DNA of 64,000 nucleotides from Balanoglossus misakiensis (lineage: Eukaryota; Hemichordata): positions 12,338,001 to 12,402,000 of the forward strand of contig CM082583.2 in assembly GCA_040954595.2 (NCBI GenBank), given 5' to 3'. Below the pieces are notes generated by a model, which did no database searches, had not been told where the DNA came from, and saw only the letters and a program-made list of their open reading frames with translations. This document shows, one piece after another, positions 26,401 to 41,400 of the stretch. Each line of letters starts with the position of its first letter. Positions within the stretch are counted from its first letter, which is position 1. Both the position numbers and the translations under genes were made by a program.

Positions 26401-29400
26401 TTCCAAGAAAACCTCTATTGTTCGCAATTCAACGGATGAGACTATGTTTCTTTAAATGAGCACAGGTGTAAAAATCAGTTCTCAAAAATAAACCACTTGC
26501 GCTTGACTTTATCTACTCAGATTTTCCACGAGGACAAACCCTGTACAGTCGCTGTTGCCAGGCGACAACAAACAGTTTGCAAGCTGGATATACAGTTGCT
26601 TGGCGATGTTCCTTTATGGGTGACAACAAATCCAATGTTATTTTTTCTGTTTAATTCTATGTAACAGAGATCTTCATTGTCTGTTCAATGCTGCATACTA
26701 AACCCAGAAGAATAGGTTAAAAACAGGGGATTTAGTTTCTTACTGGTTGAATCTTGCTTTTAAAATGGAACTTCCACTAATATCGTGTTTATATGCCAAA
26801 AGGATAGAGATAGAAGTGAATCTCTGAAAACTTTCCTCGAATCTGATACATGTAGATCTGCTGATGTTTGACCATCACACCTCAGTGGGGGCATGCAACA
26901 TTAATGAATTACCGTGGCAACTTGTCACCTGTACTTCAACAAACAAAACATTTCTGGGACACGACATGAAGATGGGCTGTGAATCTAATGATGCGTTTTA
27001 TAGCTAAATGGTTCACTGGCACGCTATGGTGGTAAAAACCATTGTTAAAAAAAACGTGATAAATGCTTCTCAGATTGAGGCACCTTGCCCGCATCCATGC
27101 AAACAGGAATGAAGTTTTAATAAGTTACAAGTACGAGACAATAAAGACAGTCAAATTGGGTGTACTTCCAGAAGCATGTGTTAGCGTTACAAGAGTCTAT
27201 TCAAGGCCATGCTGGAAATGACTGTTAGCGATACCTGACTGCTACTTCAATTTTCTGATGACAATTAACTAACGTCCCCCCTAGGAATTACTCTACACAC
27301 ACAGCCAGCACGACTCGCTTTTGTGTTATTGCCAGAAGGTTGGTTTTTGCAGTGTCCATGAACAAACAAAACACACATCTCCACAACAGTTAAGCCAGAC
27401 ACCTTTTTCTTTTTCGTTTCACTTTTTTACTAAGTGCAAACTGTCCACCTCAAAATGAAAACATGTTTTTAGTATACCTAACCCGAGCAAAGAAGCATTA
27501 GCCACTGGCAAACTTTGGACGCTTATTAATAAGCCCTTGTTACACCTACATGTATGCAAATTGGTTCAACTTAGCCAATGATGGGATTATGTGACTCAGC
27601 GTAGATGTGACGCAGGCAAGGTATCATGGGATACACATGCAGAGAGAGAGGACACAGTTTTAGTTGAAATCGTGTTTTTTTCTTTCCTCCGACACCTCCA
27701 AAGTGTCTCCCCAAGCACCCTACTTTTCTACGGCCATGAATCATACGGACAGACATCGACTCAGTAGGACGTGACAGCTCAGTGTGAGGCGGTGCAGTTT
27801 AAACATGCAATGTGTATTTGCTTTTTTCTGTCTGGAACATTCTGAAGGGACTTGCTTTTGATGTCATCTGTAATGTGGCCAAGCTTTCAAAAAAACCCAT
27901 CCATATTCAGTGAGGATGAAAAGATGACGTCAGGTGTACATTCTAGCCTGACGTCAGGTGTTTATTTTTCAGAAATGACTAAAGAAAATGTAATCATTAT
28001 CTGAAAAAGATCAGAAGTATTATGACACTAACAAAGACTCATAGTCATGTGAAATGAGAATCGCTTCAAATATTTTTATTTCTAGTGCTCCCTGAGGATT
28101 ACAAAATTAATCTAAATAAATATATTCAAATTTTCCTTAGCCATCAGGGGAAATCAACGACTTAAATAAATGATAACCAATTAATTAGCTAATCGTTTTC
28201 AAACAATGTAAATGAAAATAATGGTTCACAATCCCTTCTGTCACAATCTTGTCTCATTCATTTTAAATTCAGAAATTAACTTAACTGATTAAGTCAACTA
28301 CTTGTCAATGCACGCAGTCAGTGTATTTGCATCTTTTAAATATTTCATGCCTATATCCAATTACTCAATTCATTGCTTTACTGAACTCAATTACACTAGG
28401 AATAAACTTGAACCATCTTCACTGGTATTGCCAAAGCGAACTTTTACAGATTGCATATGACTAAAATATTATGGGCGCTGGAAAAAAAGACTTGTACCAG
28501 CTAACTTTTGGAGAACAATTTGAAGTGATTATTGAATAGTGTCATCTGAAGTGAGGTCATAAAAAAATCAAGTCTGTGTGTAATCTGATGAGCACCCAGA
28601 CAACATGCTTGAAATTTCAAAGTTCACGGAAACTCTAGGTGGGTGTAACAACTACACCTATGACATTTCGTGTGTAGCAAATGTATAACCACCTACAAAA
28701 TGCCTCCTTTTTAATATTGCAACATGATGTGGCATATCTAAGTCCCGAACGCCGACGATATGAAATATGCCACCTCTCTGCTTGACACTGACAGCCAGCA
28801 TGCATGTCACGCAACGCAAACGAACAACAGTAGGCTCACTGATGTCACAACCAAGAGTCCTGCCCGGACTGTTCAATCATTCACCACTTGTTCTAATTTC
28901 CCTCAGCACCCTGTAATATTCTGTCCTCAATTCCTAACTACCCAAATGAAATACCCCAGATATAGATATGCAGGTTTCCTTTCTTTAAAACTCTGATTTG
29001 CTCTTCTTGTTGCGGCGAGCACAATTTGATGAATTAATCAAGGCCAGCTGCTCTGAGATAACTCTTAACACTGCAGCTTTATTGAGCTGTTCATTTGTCT
29101 CTAGCACTGTCTGTCTCTCTCTCTCATCTCTCTCTCCTCTCATCTCTCTCTTACTCTAAATTAACTTCATGCAAATAAATGGCATTCAGATTTTTTCAGT
29201 AACACATCCTGCACATTGTTTTTCCTAAAAGTACCATGCACTCTTCCGACATTTACTGATTCAATTTGCTGATCTTGGTGATAAGTTATCTGTCTGCACA
29301 GGCAAGAGTATATTGATGTGGAAATGCAAAGCTCAGGGAAAAGCCATCAACAGTAAAATGACACTGGCTGGGAACGTGCGAGTTTCGCCACAAGATCCAG

Positions 29401-32400
29401 ACATTGTGGCAATTTAGCCCGTTACAATCACGGAGATGATGGCACGCATACCATTTCAAGGTGATTTGTTTACATGCTGGGTGGAGGTTTGCGTATTTGG
29501 CCGCAGGGCCGAGAGATCGACTCACCTTGTGTAGTGCTTCTCAGCTTCTAGTGTGGCCAGTTCCTTCGAAGGGCCGTGAAATACACTCGCTCTCGGCCGA
29601 GCTCCTCCATTGACAATGCGAACATTCTGTGAAGGTTGAAAAAAAGGAAAACCTGAGTCATTACACAGGAAAGCTATAATCATGGTGACATCTGGAGGGG
29701 AAAAGACATTTAATGTCTCAGACATATTGGAAAATTTAATATCCTTCTGTTGTTCGTGTGATCAGCACGAAGTTGGAAAAAAAGTAACAGCCCTACCCAG
29801 TTAGGTCAATATTTTCAACAAACCGCCTAAAACATGTTTATTGATTATAAAGAAAAAACTGAATTTAATATATGAACAATTGACTTACTGACTGTCTAAA
29901 TATCAAGATTGTATACAGTGTATTGAACTCAATTAGATTAATTTTTAATATCCCGTACACACCTACAGTGTATCATTTTTGTAATTAATAATTTCCTGTT
30001 GTATAGGTACTTGTTATCCTCTTTTATTTCAAGATTGAAGATTATAGCTAATATTTGATCCAAGTGGGTATTTTATTAAGAGGCGATTTTGTCATAAAGT
30101 TTGTGTCTAAGAAAAAGGTATTATCTTGAAAGGAAAAATATAAAGAGGCGGATTTAGTTGCCACAAAGGACAGCGCCATGTTGATGGGCAGTAAAGGCAA
30201 GCCACGCTTATTCAGTTACTTTCCTGTTTAACTGCTGTCAAGGTCATTTCAAAGTCATTCTCAGACTATTAAAATCTCTCATGTACTTCTAACAGCCACA
30301 AGCTTTTCTTTTTATCACTTATACTCGCAGAATGAATGCGAAAAACTTTTTCGGCGTATGATGAGAGCCATATCACATCTACTGACAGTTGGTGTTTCGA
30401 GCATTGCTTCTGGGGTGCATTTTGAGAAACTTTATAAAGGTGCAGGGTATGGTAGATTCTGTCTAACAAGCGCGATGCCTGTTTTCGTATCGTGCTCCAT
30501 CTAACACTGATCCCAGTATCATCATGCCAACACATAGTCGCATGTACAAGTGTACCAATTTTCCCGATCTTCACCAGTTGCTAGGTGAGGACCCTTTGTC
30601 AACTATGTACCCAAGACGTTTCTAAGGCCGCATACACGAATTGCTCAAGCAACGCGTGTAAATTAATAACTTGTGACTTCCTAAATGTCTTTCTCCCGCC
30701 ATTCAGCCCACATCGTTAAACAGAGTGATTAAATCTACAAGCAATGGCGTACAAACATCCGTATGATTCGACTTAACGTGCCATTCAGAATAGACGCGAT
30801 TTTGATCAATTCTGACTGACATCTCCCCATCAACGTATGCGAATATTCAAGGCCTTCATCCCTGTGTACAGCCATGCGTACATCCTTTTATTGCTGTCAA
30901 TTATTCGGCATGCAAGATTTTGATATTTCAAGCCTACGCACGATGCTTCCATTGAAATATTGTCAAGTCCTATTTAACTTTCGCTTGCCGTGTACCGTGT
31001 AGAGTTTTTTGCCAGACAAAAATGATTTATGATTACTTCCCGTTCTAGTCACTGTACTTTTTCTTCATTACTGTTCACACCCCACGTCTCAATATTCAGG
31101 GAAAAAATTATAATTTCCTGAAGCGCTTTTCTAATTCATCATCATAAAAATATAGCTGAGCATGGGCATTGCCCTGGATGTAATAATTGTGGAGGGAAAA
31201 TTTTTGCAATTTCAGGAAGTTAAGCGAGCCTTGCGGAGCAATATTCTCACTGCTGGGTAATGGTCGCACAAATGGAGGATGTTCACCTTATGAAAAACCC
31301 GCTGCACATTGATAAAACATCATCTCAAAATTACATAATTGGGAAAATGCTCACTTGAAATAATAAATTTCTCTTGTACTGCTTCGTCTTATTACAAAAT
31401 CTGGATTATGAGAAGAAAGTCCTTCCATACACATTTTAATACTAAATAAAAAGTCTTGATTTGAAATGTGCAGTCAATTTACATCCAATATTACATTTAA
31501 AAAATAGTACAACTGGTAAAAATGTACACTAAACAGCAAGTATGTTCATAAAGAAAGCCTTTCCCTCATACTAATATAATGTACCAGTAGTATTATAGAT
31601 AATTAAATCAGGATTATTGTAGTTAGGCATATAATTACCTCAGCTTATGATGTTATAAATCTAAAACAGATGGGCTGTTGTTACGGTGGATTAGAAAATC
31701 ACATTGTGCACTTTGATGAAATTGCAATTTGATGAACAGATGTTACTCTAAAAAAGCAAAACACAGGATTATCAATTGTGAATAAATATATGACTCGAGA
31801 ACTGAAACAACTCATTTATTGCTGATAATTCCATGCATGTAAACAACGCCTAAAGTGTAATATTTAAAATTCATTTTCAGTGCTTCAACCTCTAAAAACC
31901 TTTATTATTAAACGTGCTAGTGATGCTAATAGAATTATGAAGTTGTGCATGTGCTTTCAGTTGTCAAAACTTGTCATTAAATGGGTTTAGAATTTTGCGA
32001 ATGCAAGTTCCTGGTGTTGTGAGCAATATAATGTGTAGTGTTTTGTTGTGTTGTGTTGTTGTATTCTGTTGTCTTGTATTGTTTTGTGTTGTGTTGTGTT
32101 GTGTTGTAAGTGATATCAACTGATTCACTCCACTTGCAAAAGATGACCGAGGTGAAAACACACTCTCACAAAGCAGCGATACAACAGGTGGGAGAAATAT
32201 CACGCACAGCAACACCTGCCAGGACTCAAAATGGAAAATTAATTCACTTTTTTACGAGACAGGGTTGATTTTAATAATGGAAACCCAGACATATAGCATG
32301 GTCATCAGATTTCACCGATATCGGTCCTGGTGTATCAATTACTTTCCAAATGAGCTGCGCGCAGGATGCAGCCATTAGAGTAGGACAGCTTGGCTCACTT

Positions 32401-35400
32401 TCTAATAGCTTGGAAAAGCTCACACATTGTGCGGCGTGGCCATTTTTAATAGCCTGGTGCATTTTCCCGAATAGATCACTTCATCAAAGCAGTCGGGGAT
32501 GCCAATCTGATGGCGTGTATCAGCTGCTGCTTATCCGATATCCTGTGTTGTTATTTGATTTTGTTGTGCCCGCTAATATTCCATTCTGCTGATTTCCGCG
32601 GCAACCAAATGGGCTCGCACCAGACATCCTGTTTGGATACGCGCGGTATATGTTTGACTGGCATCTCCTTCACCTTACTGCATCATCTGGCGTTTGCTTT
32701 CTGCAGGGTAAAACTGCCCTACAATCCATTCCACATCCACCGTTCGATGCAGACAGCAACCATTTACATGCTGATTTGCATAAAATTTACCCCAAGGAGA
32801 ACCGGCAAACCGGACTTTATACCATAAACAGCCCTGCAACACATTACAAATTGTTCTCACTAGATCTAATTATTCATGTACTAGCTCTTTCATTAGTTTC
32901 TTGCCATGTGCTGTCAATATCAAAACATTTATGAACTTGCCAACTTTTTAAAAGCTATATCAATGACAAATCTTGCGTCTCCACATTTATTTAGACATCT
33001 GATAACGTCATTTATTACCATGGTACATGCATAATTGCCTGGGGTTACACAATTATCTCCAGACCAATCAGAATAAACAATATTCCCATATGTGACTCAG
33101 ACAGTTCACAAAAACATGATTATTTGCGTCCTGATGGATTTGTTTCAGCTGAAAAAATATTTTTGGTAACCATTCCGGAAGAAACAAACAAATTTCTGTT
33201 CATTAACTCTTTCGACCAATAGAAAAGATGGATCAGTCTCAAAACAGTGAAAGGTAGAAAAAGACCAGAAGAGCAGAGATAGAAAACAGCCATTTTTTTT
33301 CACTAAACCACTATTTAATGAAGACTGGTGATGTTTAATTAGTACTTAGTGGCGAGGAAACTAACATGGTTACAATCCCAGGCAATGTGACTGTTTTAAT
33401 TTAACATGTTACAGTTTAAGCTTTTCCACATTAGCCACACTTTATTTGTTGCATGGAATTAAATCTCAACTAGCACAGCAGATTGATGGGGGCGGACACG
33501 GTACGATAAAAATTCCATAATCCTTGTCAAGGAGCATTATCTTTCAAAAGTGATGATAATAGAGTGAGATCGTTGAAATTAAGAATTAGCCAAAGTGCCT
33601 GCTGTCTGATGGATTGTGCCATTATATAAAAGCATCATTATTATACAGTTGAATTGGCCAATATAAAACTTTCTCCAGTGAGTCAGCTGACCTGTTGAGA
33701 GTGCATTAGATCATCTGGCTGACTGAGCATCTCAGAGACCGACTCCACCTGTCGCTCTCACTTCAGATTGGACTGAACTGCAATTTAAATCGAGATGCTC
33801 CTCATTCGCCGATGAGCACAGAAGTCATTACAGATGTACCAGGTACTAGTGGTTCGCAAATAACTCAGCACGTAAACAGAACATCACCTACACATCTGCA
33901 TTCTCTCTCTCTCTCTCTCCTCTCTCTCTATTTTGACACAGTTTTCAATTTCAAAATTGCCACGATCATCTATGTAATATCAATTGGAAATCTTGACGTG
34001 CGCTTACGGTAGTGATGAAGTCTATAATGCAGCCTATGATAAATTCCCCATCATTTTCTTTGGTCGTAGGAACTAAAAATAACATGAATAATCTGCCAAT
34101 CCACTATGAAAAGAAGTAATCCAAATAAAGTATAGATCTTCCCATCACTTCGATCAGAGGAATTCAGCTGCCGATAGTTTATCAGACAGCTATTGTCAAC
34201 ATACAGACGTAACTTTCGGTGAGTGAAATCATGTTTACATATTACAAGACTGCTCAATGTATTTTTGAATGATGATTACCTCGTCCTCAATATTATATGT
34301 CTGAAAGTTTTCTGCTTTTTGACTATTTGAGATCAATTTTCTATTCCTGAGATTAATGCTCCATTTTTAAACTAAACCCTCGAGTAATCGTGTGTGCATT
34401 AAATGGAAAAACAGCAGAGACAGGAAAATTACAGGCATAAACTCTTTTCTACAGTTTCTTGGTAACAAAAAAATAGTGAAAGCTGACCAGACATTTATCT
34501 ATTAAAGATGATAATATTCTGGTCATTTGCGTGAATACAATTACATGTTCCAATTTTTATCATCTTTTACTTCCCCTTTATTTTTATTTTACTTATTATT
34601 ATTAATACTTATTTTTTTTCTGAAACAACTGTCCTCTGGACAGTGGGAATCTCTATTGTTGCCACAGACATAGCAAACACCACAGGTAAATGCCTGCTGT
34701 CCAAACACAACACCAGAAACAAACAAGAAACCACCCATTTTTGCAAGTTTGAGTGAAAAAAAAGACTCCCCATTGTCTGTCAACTTCTTCAAATTAAACG
34801 TCTAATTTATCTCAAGTCTGTTGACAGATTGAGTGGATGACTGTTCGATCTCGAAGACAGTCATTCATCCGAAACGAGGAGTCCTTGCACAGACGTAATT
34901 ATCCCTCGAACAATGTTCCGGAAGACCACCGCCACACGCGGTGTAATAACCGCATTAGCGGGCTGTTGCATCATGTCGCCATGGCAACGTGAGCTTGAGT
35001 GTAACCTGTCATTTTTGATTAGTCATTTTTTCACACCAAGGAGAGTCAGTGGGGAATCCCACAGTGGTTCTGCAGATCAGCTTTTACCAGCTGTTTTAAA
35101 ATATTACGATGTGACTACCATACGGTCATTGGTGCAATTTGCTCAGTAATGACACAGGATTACTTAAATTGAACAGGTGAATCTATTTCAAGATATTTGA
35201 ATATATATTTCACCTCAGTGATACAAGAAATAATTTATATCTTACAAAATTTATGTTACAAAAAAAAAATTTTCTTCCCCAATTCATTTTATGAATAGAA
35301 AACTGGGGTCATGAATCTTTAAAAAAAAACAGGAAAAGAGAATTACGATCAGTCATCCAAAGATATCTGGCGAATAAAACTATATCTATTTCATATCTCA

Positions 35401-38400
35401 GGGGGAAATTTTCCGCTCGTTTTCACATTTCAATGTGATCCATCAAACCATCGCAAGACAAAGTTTCGACAAGCAAGCTGAAAACTGCACTTATAAAGAA
35501 TATCACAGCACAGTGCTTCTCCAAACCATGTTCAGATCAAAAAGAATTCTGACAGGGAAAGTCACACCATCACAGTAATTATTTGATGAAGGCAAAAGTT
35601 CAACTGGTGTTAGTTTAGTTCAATGTGAATTTCACCTTTGACCTAAAGGCTTATGAACCCTTTAATGATAAAACAAAATTGAAAAAAATCAACCCGTCAA
35701 CTTCATCAAGTTTAAAGTGAGTAAAGTTTGAACTTTTTTGCGTGCATTGTTCCTACGAATCAGTAACTTTCCAAAACCATAATTAGATGTGGCAACTTAT
35801 GTTCCAGAATACCATATGGGCATGATGAGCAATAATATCTTTTGGCCTGTGTCACATATAATATTTTAGTCTTTATTGTATTTACAATAACTCCTGGTTT
35901 TTGGAAACCCACCAGCCTTTTCAGTCCCTCTTTTATAAAGTTTGAACGATCAAAAAACATCTGTTGGTTCTTGAAGGAATGGTTAAGACAGTGTTGATTT
36001 TTCTGCAGTATCAATATTGAAACTGTTCTCTATAGCATTGCAGGTTGTCAACAAACAAAACTGCGTCGAAATCATTTTGAATTAGAAAACTTTACTTGTG
36101 AAGAGAGAAAACACTGTGGTCAATTGATCCAGTGGGTCGAAATGAACTAGGGTGCACAAACTGACAAAGGGGTATACAGCATTACAAATCAAACAAGAGG
36201 CAACAATAGGTAGCGGTGACGCAGACATCGGCTTGCATTGCAGCAGACAGTAGAGCACCTTGAATGCACGATATTGTCTGTAAACCGAGCGCACAAAAGA
36301 AACAGCAATTATCTGGTGACCCATGAAGACTGCCAATGTGTTAATCAAAACTGGACTACACGGCCAGGGCAGTCGCCGCGACATCGGAGCCTTTCAGGAA
36401 AGCCATGTTAGGAGTGTAAAGGCAACAAATGTTCTCGTCCCCCCAAGTACAGGTTTTCAGCCCCAAAACGCTGCCATCTATAATCACGCGCCCCGGCCGC
36501 AACAATTGACAGACAGGTGTCTTTGTGCCTCAGCCTGGATCTCTTATTGATCGTTGTCTCCTTTCAGCGCTCACAAACACAACCCCGCTATTTGGACACC
36601 GGCATTCATCACACTTGCAGAAGCTCATAATATGATTAACAGACAACAATGGATCCCACACCGGTTAGCTAATTACAAAATCTATCGCACAGCAGGGTAC
36701 CAGTGAAAGGACAGCTCGGACAATGTCCCACAAATGCCAATATTAATGTCTGTACAGTTCAGTAACACCATACTCTGAATATATCTAGTTTAATAATTCC
36801 AAATTGCAATGCCAAAAAACTTCAAAATTCTGTTCACATCAAAGTAAGCCTTTTTAATGCCTTAACAATGCCCTTGTTTTTTTGTGTGGACTCTCTGTCC
36901 AAAAAATCTAAACAAGTTCGTGTTTACAGCAATATGACGAAAACGTTACAAAATACACAATTTCAAATTTGGGTTTACAGCCAAAATTTGTCTCTTTCAC
37001 TACACTTTTTAACATGAAACCTGTGGTCTGAGACACAAATGAACAATAGCCAGTGAACAATAGATTAGAAATTATTTATATACGCTGTCCTAGCAACTAC
37101 AGCTTACGTACATGCCTATACACCTGTTGTTACTATGGTTGAGTTTATAAGCCGTGGTCAGAAAATACTCTCAACGCCAACTCCACCTAAAGACGGCTTT
37201 TCACAAAATTCAAGTAGAAGGTATATTAATTAATGAAGTCTAGGCAAATCTCCTTGAAATAAAAATTTTACTGCCCCCCCCCAAACTTGAAGTGGTTGGT
37301 CCCTTTATAATATGTCTGAAATTATCCACTTCATAAGTCTATTCTGTGTTCCACTTCACAATGCCTCTCTAACTTTGATTGTGGATTCCTTCGAGGAGAT
37401 ATTGAACCTGCAGCCTTCTGACCCTGTAATTACGAACTTCGCAAATGAGCAACAAAACGACCGCATTTCCAATCAGTCGTTGCCACGGCGACTCATCCAA
37501 ATGAATTAAATCCGGGTCTGCAGCTGTCTGGAATAATGTGGATGACTGCGAGAGCACATGGCTTAACAAACTCCACACAGCCTGTGCCGTTTAATGACCG
37601 CCGTCGCCATGCCAACCCAGCCCGCTGATGAGCGTATTACCAAGCGAGGCTTACTCTCCTTAAAAGAGATTTGCATTGAACTGCAATGTCAGACACGCAA
37701 AGAAGAAGAAGAAGAGAGAGAAAAAAAAACAACCTTGTGAAATAACTACTGAACTGAATACCGCGCAAAGCACGCTCATCTCGAGATAATCTACTCTTAA
37801 AACGCAGGAGAAAACATCCAACAAATTTGTTCAAAAGGAATATCTTTTATTACACCTGCATAGATCCCACCGCTAAAAACAGAGTTCTTGGATGGAATTA
37901 ATGACTGCGTGGTAATGAAAGACAGTGAATTGATTGGATTAATTCCTCAGATTTTGCAAATCACTCTTCTTAGAACCGCATATATCAATGCTATTTTTTG
38001 TCCATATACACATGTATCTTCCATTGACTATTCATTCTAACTAAATTAATAACAGGAAAATGACTTGGGTCTGCTGAGCCTTGAGAAAGAAAGACAGAGA
38101 GAGAGAGGCACACACACAATTCATACATGAAAGGTTGGCACATTCCTGTCTTGTTTTTACAGACAGTACTGATGATAATTGTGGATTTTGATCCAACTAT
38201 GATGAATATCTCAAGTGTGAATCAATTTTAGACAGATTCATTCTGTGGAATGACACACAGAAATCTGATCTTTATGACACAGTCTGTCAAGGATTTTCAA
38301 CTGATAATGATAGCAATATGGATCTGAAATTTAAGCATATGGTTGAAAAGATCTGAATTTTGATCATTCTTTTTAAAAAGGAATCCATCTGTATGGATTG

Positions 38401-41400
38401 GGGCAGACACAGACAGACAGACAGGCAGACTGTCTCCAGTTCCTCAATTTTCTTTTCTCATAAATTCTACTCTTCACAATCCACAGGCCTCGAGCATTGA
38501 GCGCGACCGTTACAACAGAAACCACACTCTGCATGAAACATTTAATGACAAATTTCACTGCAATGTTATTTTCTCTTTCCTTCTACCACCATTACAAGTT
38601 TTTACTGCAAATACGATCCCCGGCATATGGATTCACACAAAAAAGTGAAAAACAATTGGGATGGACCAAAAGCATGAGGGGTGACAGGGTTATCAAGGAG
38701 GTCAGGTCTTGCCCAGTTAAATAAGCCCTCATTTCATCAGTTTGGCTAAAAGCCTAAAACCACAAGAAGAACCGCGTATATATGAACTGAGTGTAAGAGA
38801 GGTGACGTGGCCACGTGCAGCCGATAGCTGCGCACAGCAGGCAGCCACTGTTGTCATAAGTAATGACCTGATAATGATCCAACAAGTGAAGGTAATGTAC
38901 CAAAAACTAACATCAATTACTGCGCTAAAACAACCCCTACTGTGTGGCCATTACTGCAGAAAGGGCCTACATCAATCTGCTGTAGATGCGTGTAAGGGTT
39001 TGTATAGGCTTTGACGAGATCAGTCAGTATGTGTGGTTCTGGTATGCATGTGTAACAACAGCAGCTAGCTGAGTGCAATTATAATTATTATTTTTTGAAC
39101 TGAAAAAAATGCACAATCAATTATTAAGTATGTGCCACAGTCCTGTGAGAGGTGTGAAATGCTTAATTGTGAGTGGTGAATTATATGGCCAACGACTTTG
39201 AAAAAAAAGTCTACAATGGGAGAAAGAAGTGTGACCGCTCATTACCTCTGATAATTAGTTCACACCCAACTTGACGTTGGTTGCCAAGCAACAAAGACCG
39301 TACATAATGATGGGCTCGGTTACTCATCATGTCACGGCCTTTAGCGATGTAAACAGAGTTCCATGGACACTGCTGTGGTGCAACTGCTTATTTTCCAATG
39401 TGTGCTTCTTACGTACTTTACAGAAACAGAGAGAGAAAATTAAAACTCTGTGGAGTGAGCGAAATCCCACAGGGTATTACATGGCCAGGCAGCGGACCTT
39501 GTTAAAAGAAATGAGATTGGCAATCTCCGATGCCAAGTATGTAATTTGTTCTAATTCACGACTGTGCGTTCTAGGCCTCTGCATAATGATGAGAAGATAA
39601 CGGTGATTCGAAACTAATCACTGGACTGAGCTTCATGCGTGTACCCGCGTACAGTGTTATTTCATTTCTACAGAGACAGATTTGAAGGTTTGAGGCGATG
39701 ATTTTAAGTGCACGATGAGGCGCTGAAGTGATAAAAGCAAACGGCCCAAATCGGAATGTTTCAACTCATCAACTTGTTACGCCCAGAAGCTGGGCTTTGA
39801 TCAGCCCTCGGGATGGTACCTAATGCAGGAAGAGATTCTGACTCATTTCTCCCCAAAGAGAGCGCAAATGACCTAACGTTAATTGTTGTCCAATCAATCT
39901 GCAATAAACCATGCCCTCCCTACTCTCGTTCCAGAACCATCCCGTGATGACTGACGAAAAATCCACACTGTCCTGAATTGCTCCTGACAAACACTCATTT
40001 CCTCGTCTCCCAGCCAAGGGCGATTTTTTAAGAGAAAATTGACAGCATTAATCTTCCGAGTCATTCTGGAAGACAAGCACACCCGCGTGTGTGTGCCACC
40101 ATCGCTTCCAGAGTCAACATAATTCCACTTCCACTCCGGCAGCTGCCTTTCCATTACATCAATTTCATCCAGGAAGCGTTCATGCGATCGAAAAATCACT
40201 GATCCGACACCCCCACTTCTTGCTTTTAGAGGAATGAACATTTCAGGGCCCCTAGCACCTTGCAAGATTAAAGTGACAGCGATGGCGACCTAACTACAAG
40301 AAAAATGATGTCTCGACGGCAAACACCTAGTGACTCAGGTTTGACAGAGCTAGTCTGTTTGCATATGAAGGGCAAACTCGCAGGTACGGCCGATTGCCGT
40401 CTTATTTTCCAAATTTAAATGGCACCTGTAAATTGCCTCTCAAATTCACACACAGAGCTCAGTCTATCTCCAAGAGTTCAAGCAAAATGTTACCAACATG
40501 ATAGTCTGAAATTAACTGATAGGACATTTCCTGATGATTGCATTCAGCTTGACATCAAGAACATGTATCTAAGACGACAAGGTGCGTTCTACAGTCTTCA
40601 GTTGAAGAAAACACATCCACACCATTACAAAAATCCTCCCGTTGAGAATCTGTACAATATTGTACATTAAGAGAAAAAAAGGCCCACCTAGGTAGTCGGC
40701 CAGCCATTTCTATGGCAACATATAACTAAACGCATTCTTTTGAAATGTGAAATACCGCATTTCAACTTAATCATGTTCACTATTCAGAAATGTAGCACAC
40801 AAAATTTGACTCTGCAGACACGAGTCTCTTTTAGATTCCTTGAGGTTTAACAGTCGTATTTCCCTTTTTTCTTGCTCTCTGTCTCTCTCTCTGCACAACA
40901 GACAGCAAAAGGTTCAACATCCTACACTGCACTGACATTCTAAACAAGCAACGAATACACAGGAAAGCCAGTATCATGTCTCAGGGCAGTACTGTACGTC
41001 GGTGTGTGTAATGTGAACATGCTGCGATATAGAAAGGAGCTGAATATACACGGGTGAATAGGCACTGTGAAAAGGATCCTTCACCGCTGCTAATTCTATT
41101 CTGGTTTTGTAATAGTGGCCCCTACACACTCTCACAGTAACTCAGAGTGAATATCAAACTATGCTTTCTAGAGCACAGACTGAACTCCTAGTGATGCATG
41201 ATGTGTATAAAACATGTACATGCCCAGTCAGCATTTTTGAGTTTAACTTCACCAAATCAAGAATTTTTATTTTCAAAATTGCCTCTTTTTTTTGTATTTC
41301 TTGGCAAGGTTGGTCAGAAAAAAAAGCAAAAGTTAAGAAGGAAAAAAACTCAGCATAATCATTGTAGATTTAGAGGTCTCACTATTATCACACTTTTCAC

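Larger units (their letters stand above)
18985..29525 (-). other. NCX intron 2 (10.5 kb)
   Basis: No exon is supported. It holds a paired TGACGTCA motif near 27.9 kb, a (TC)n tract at about 29099-29153, G-rich tracts, and degenerate CTGT repeats at about 19700-19920. Open frames here show no domain features. Confidence 0.55.
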
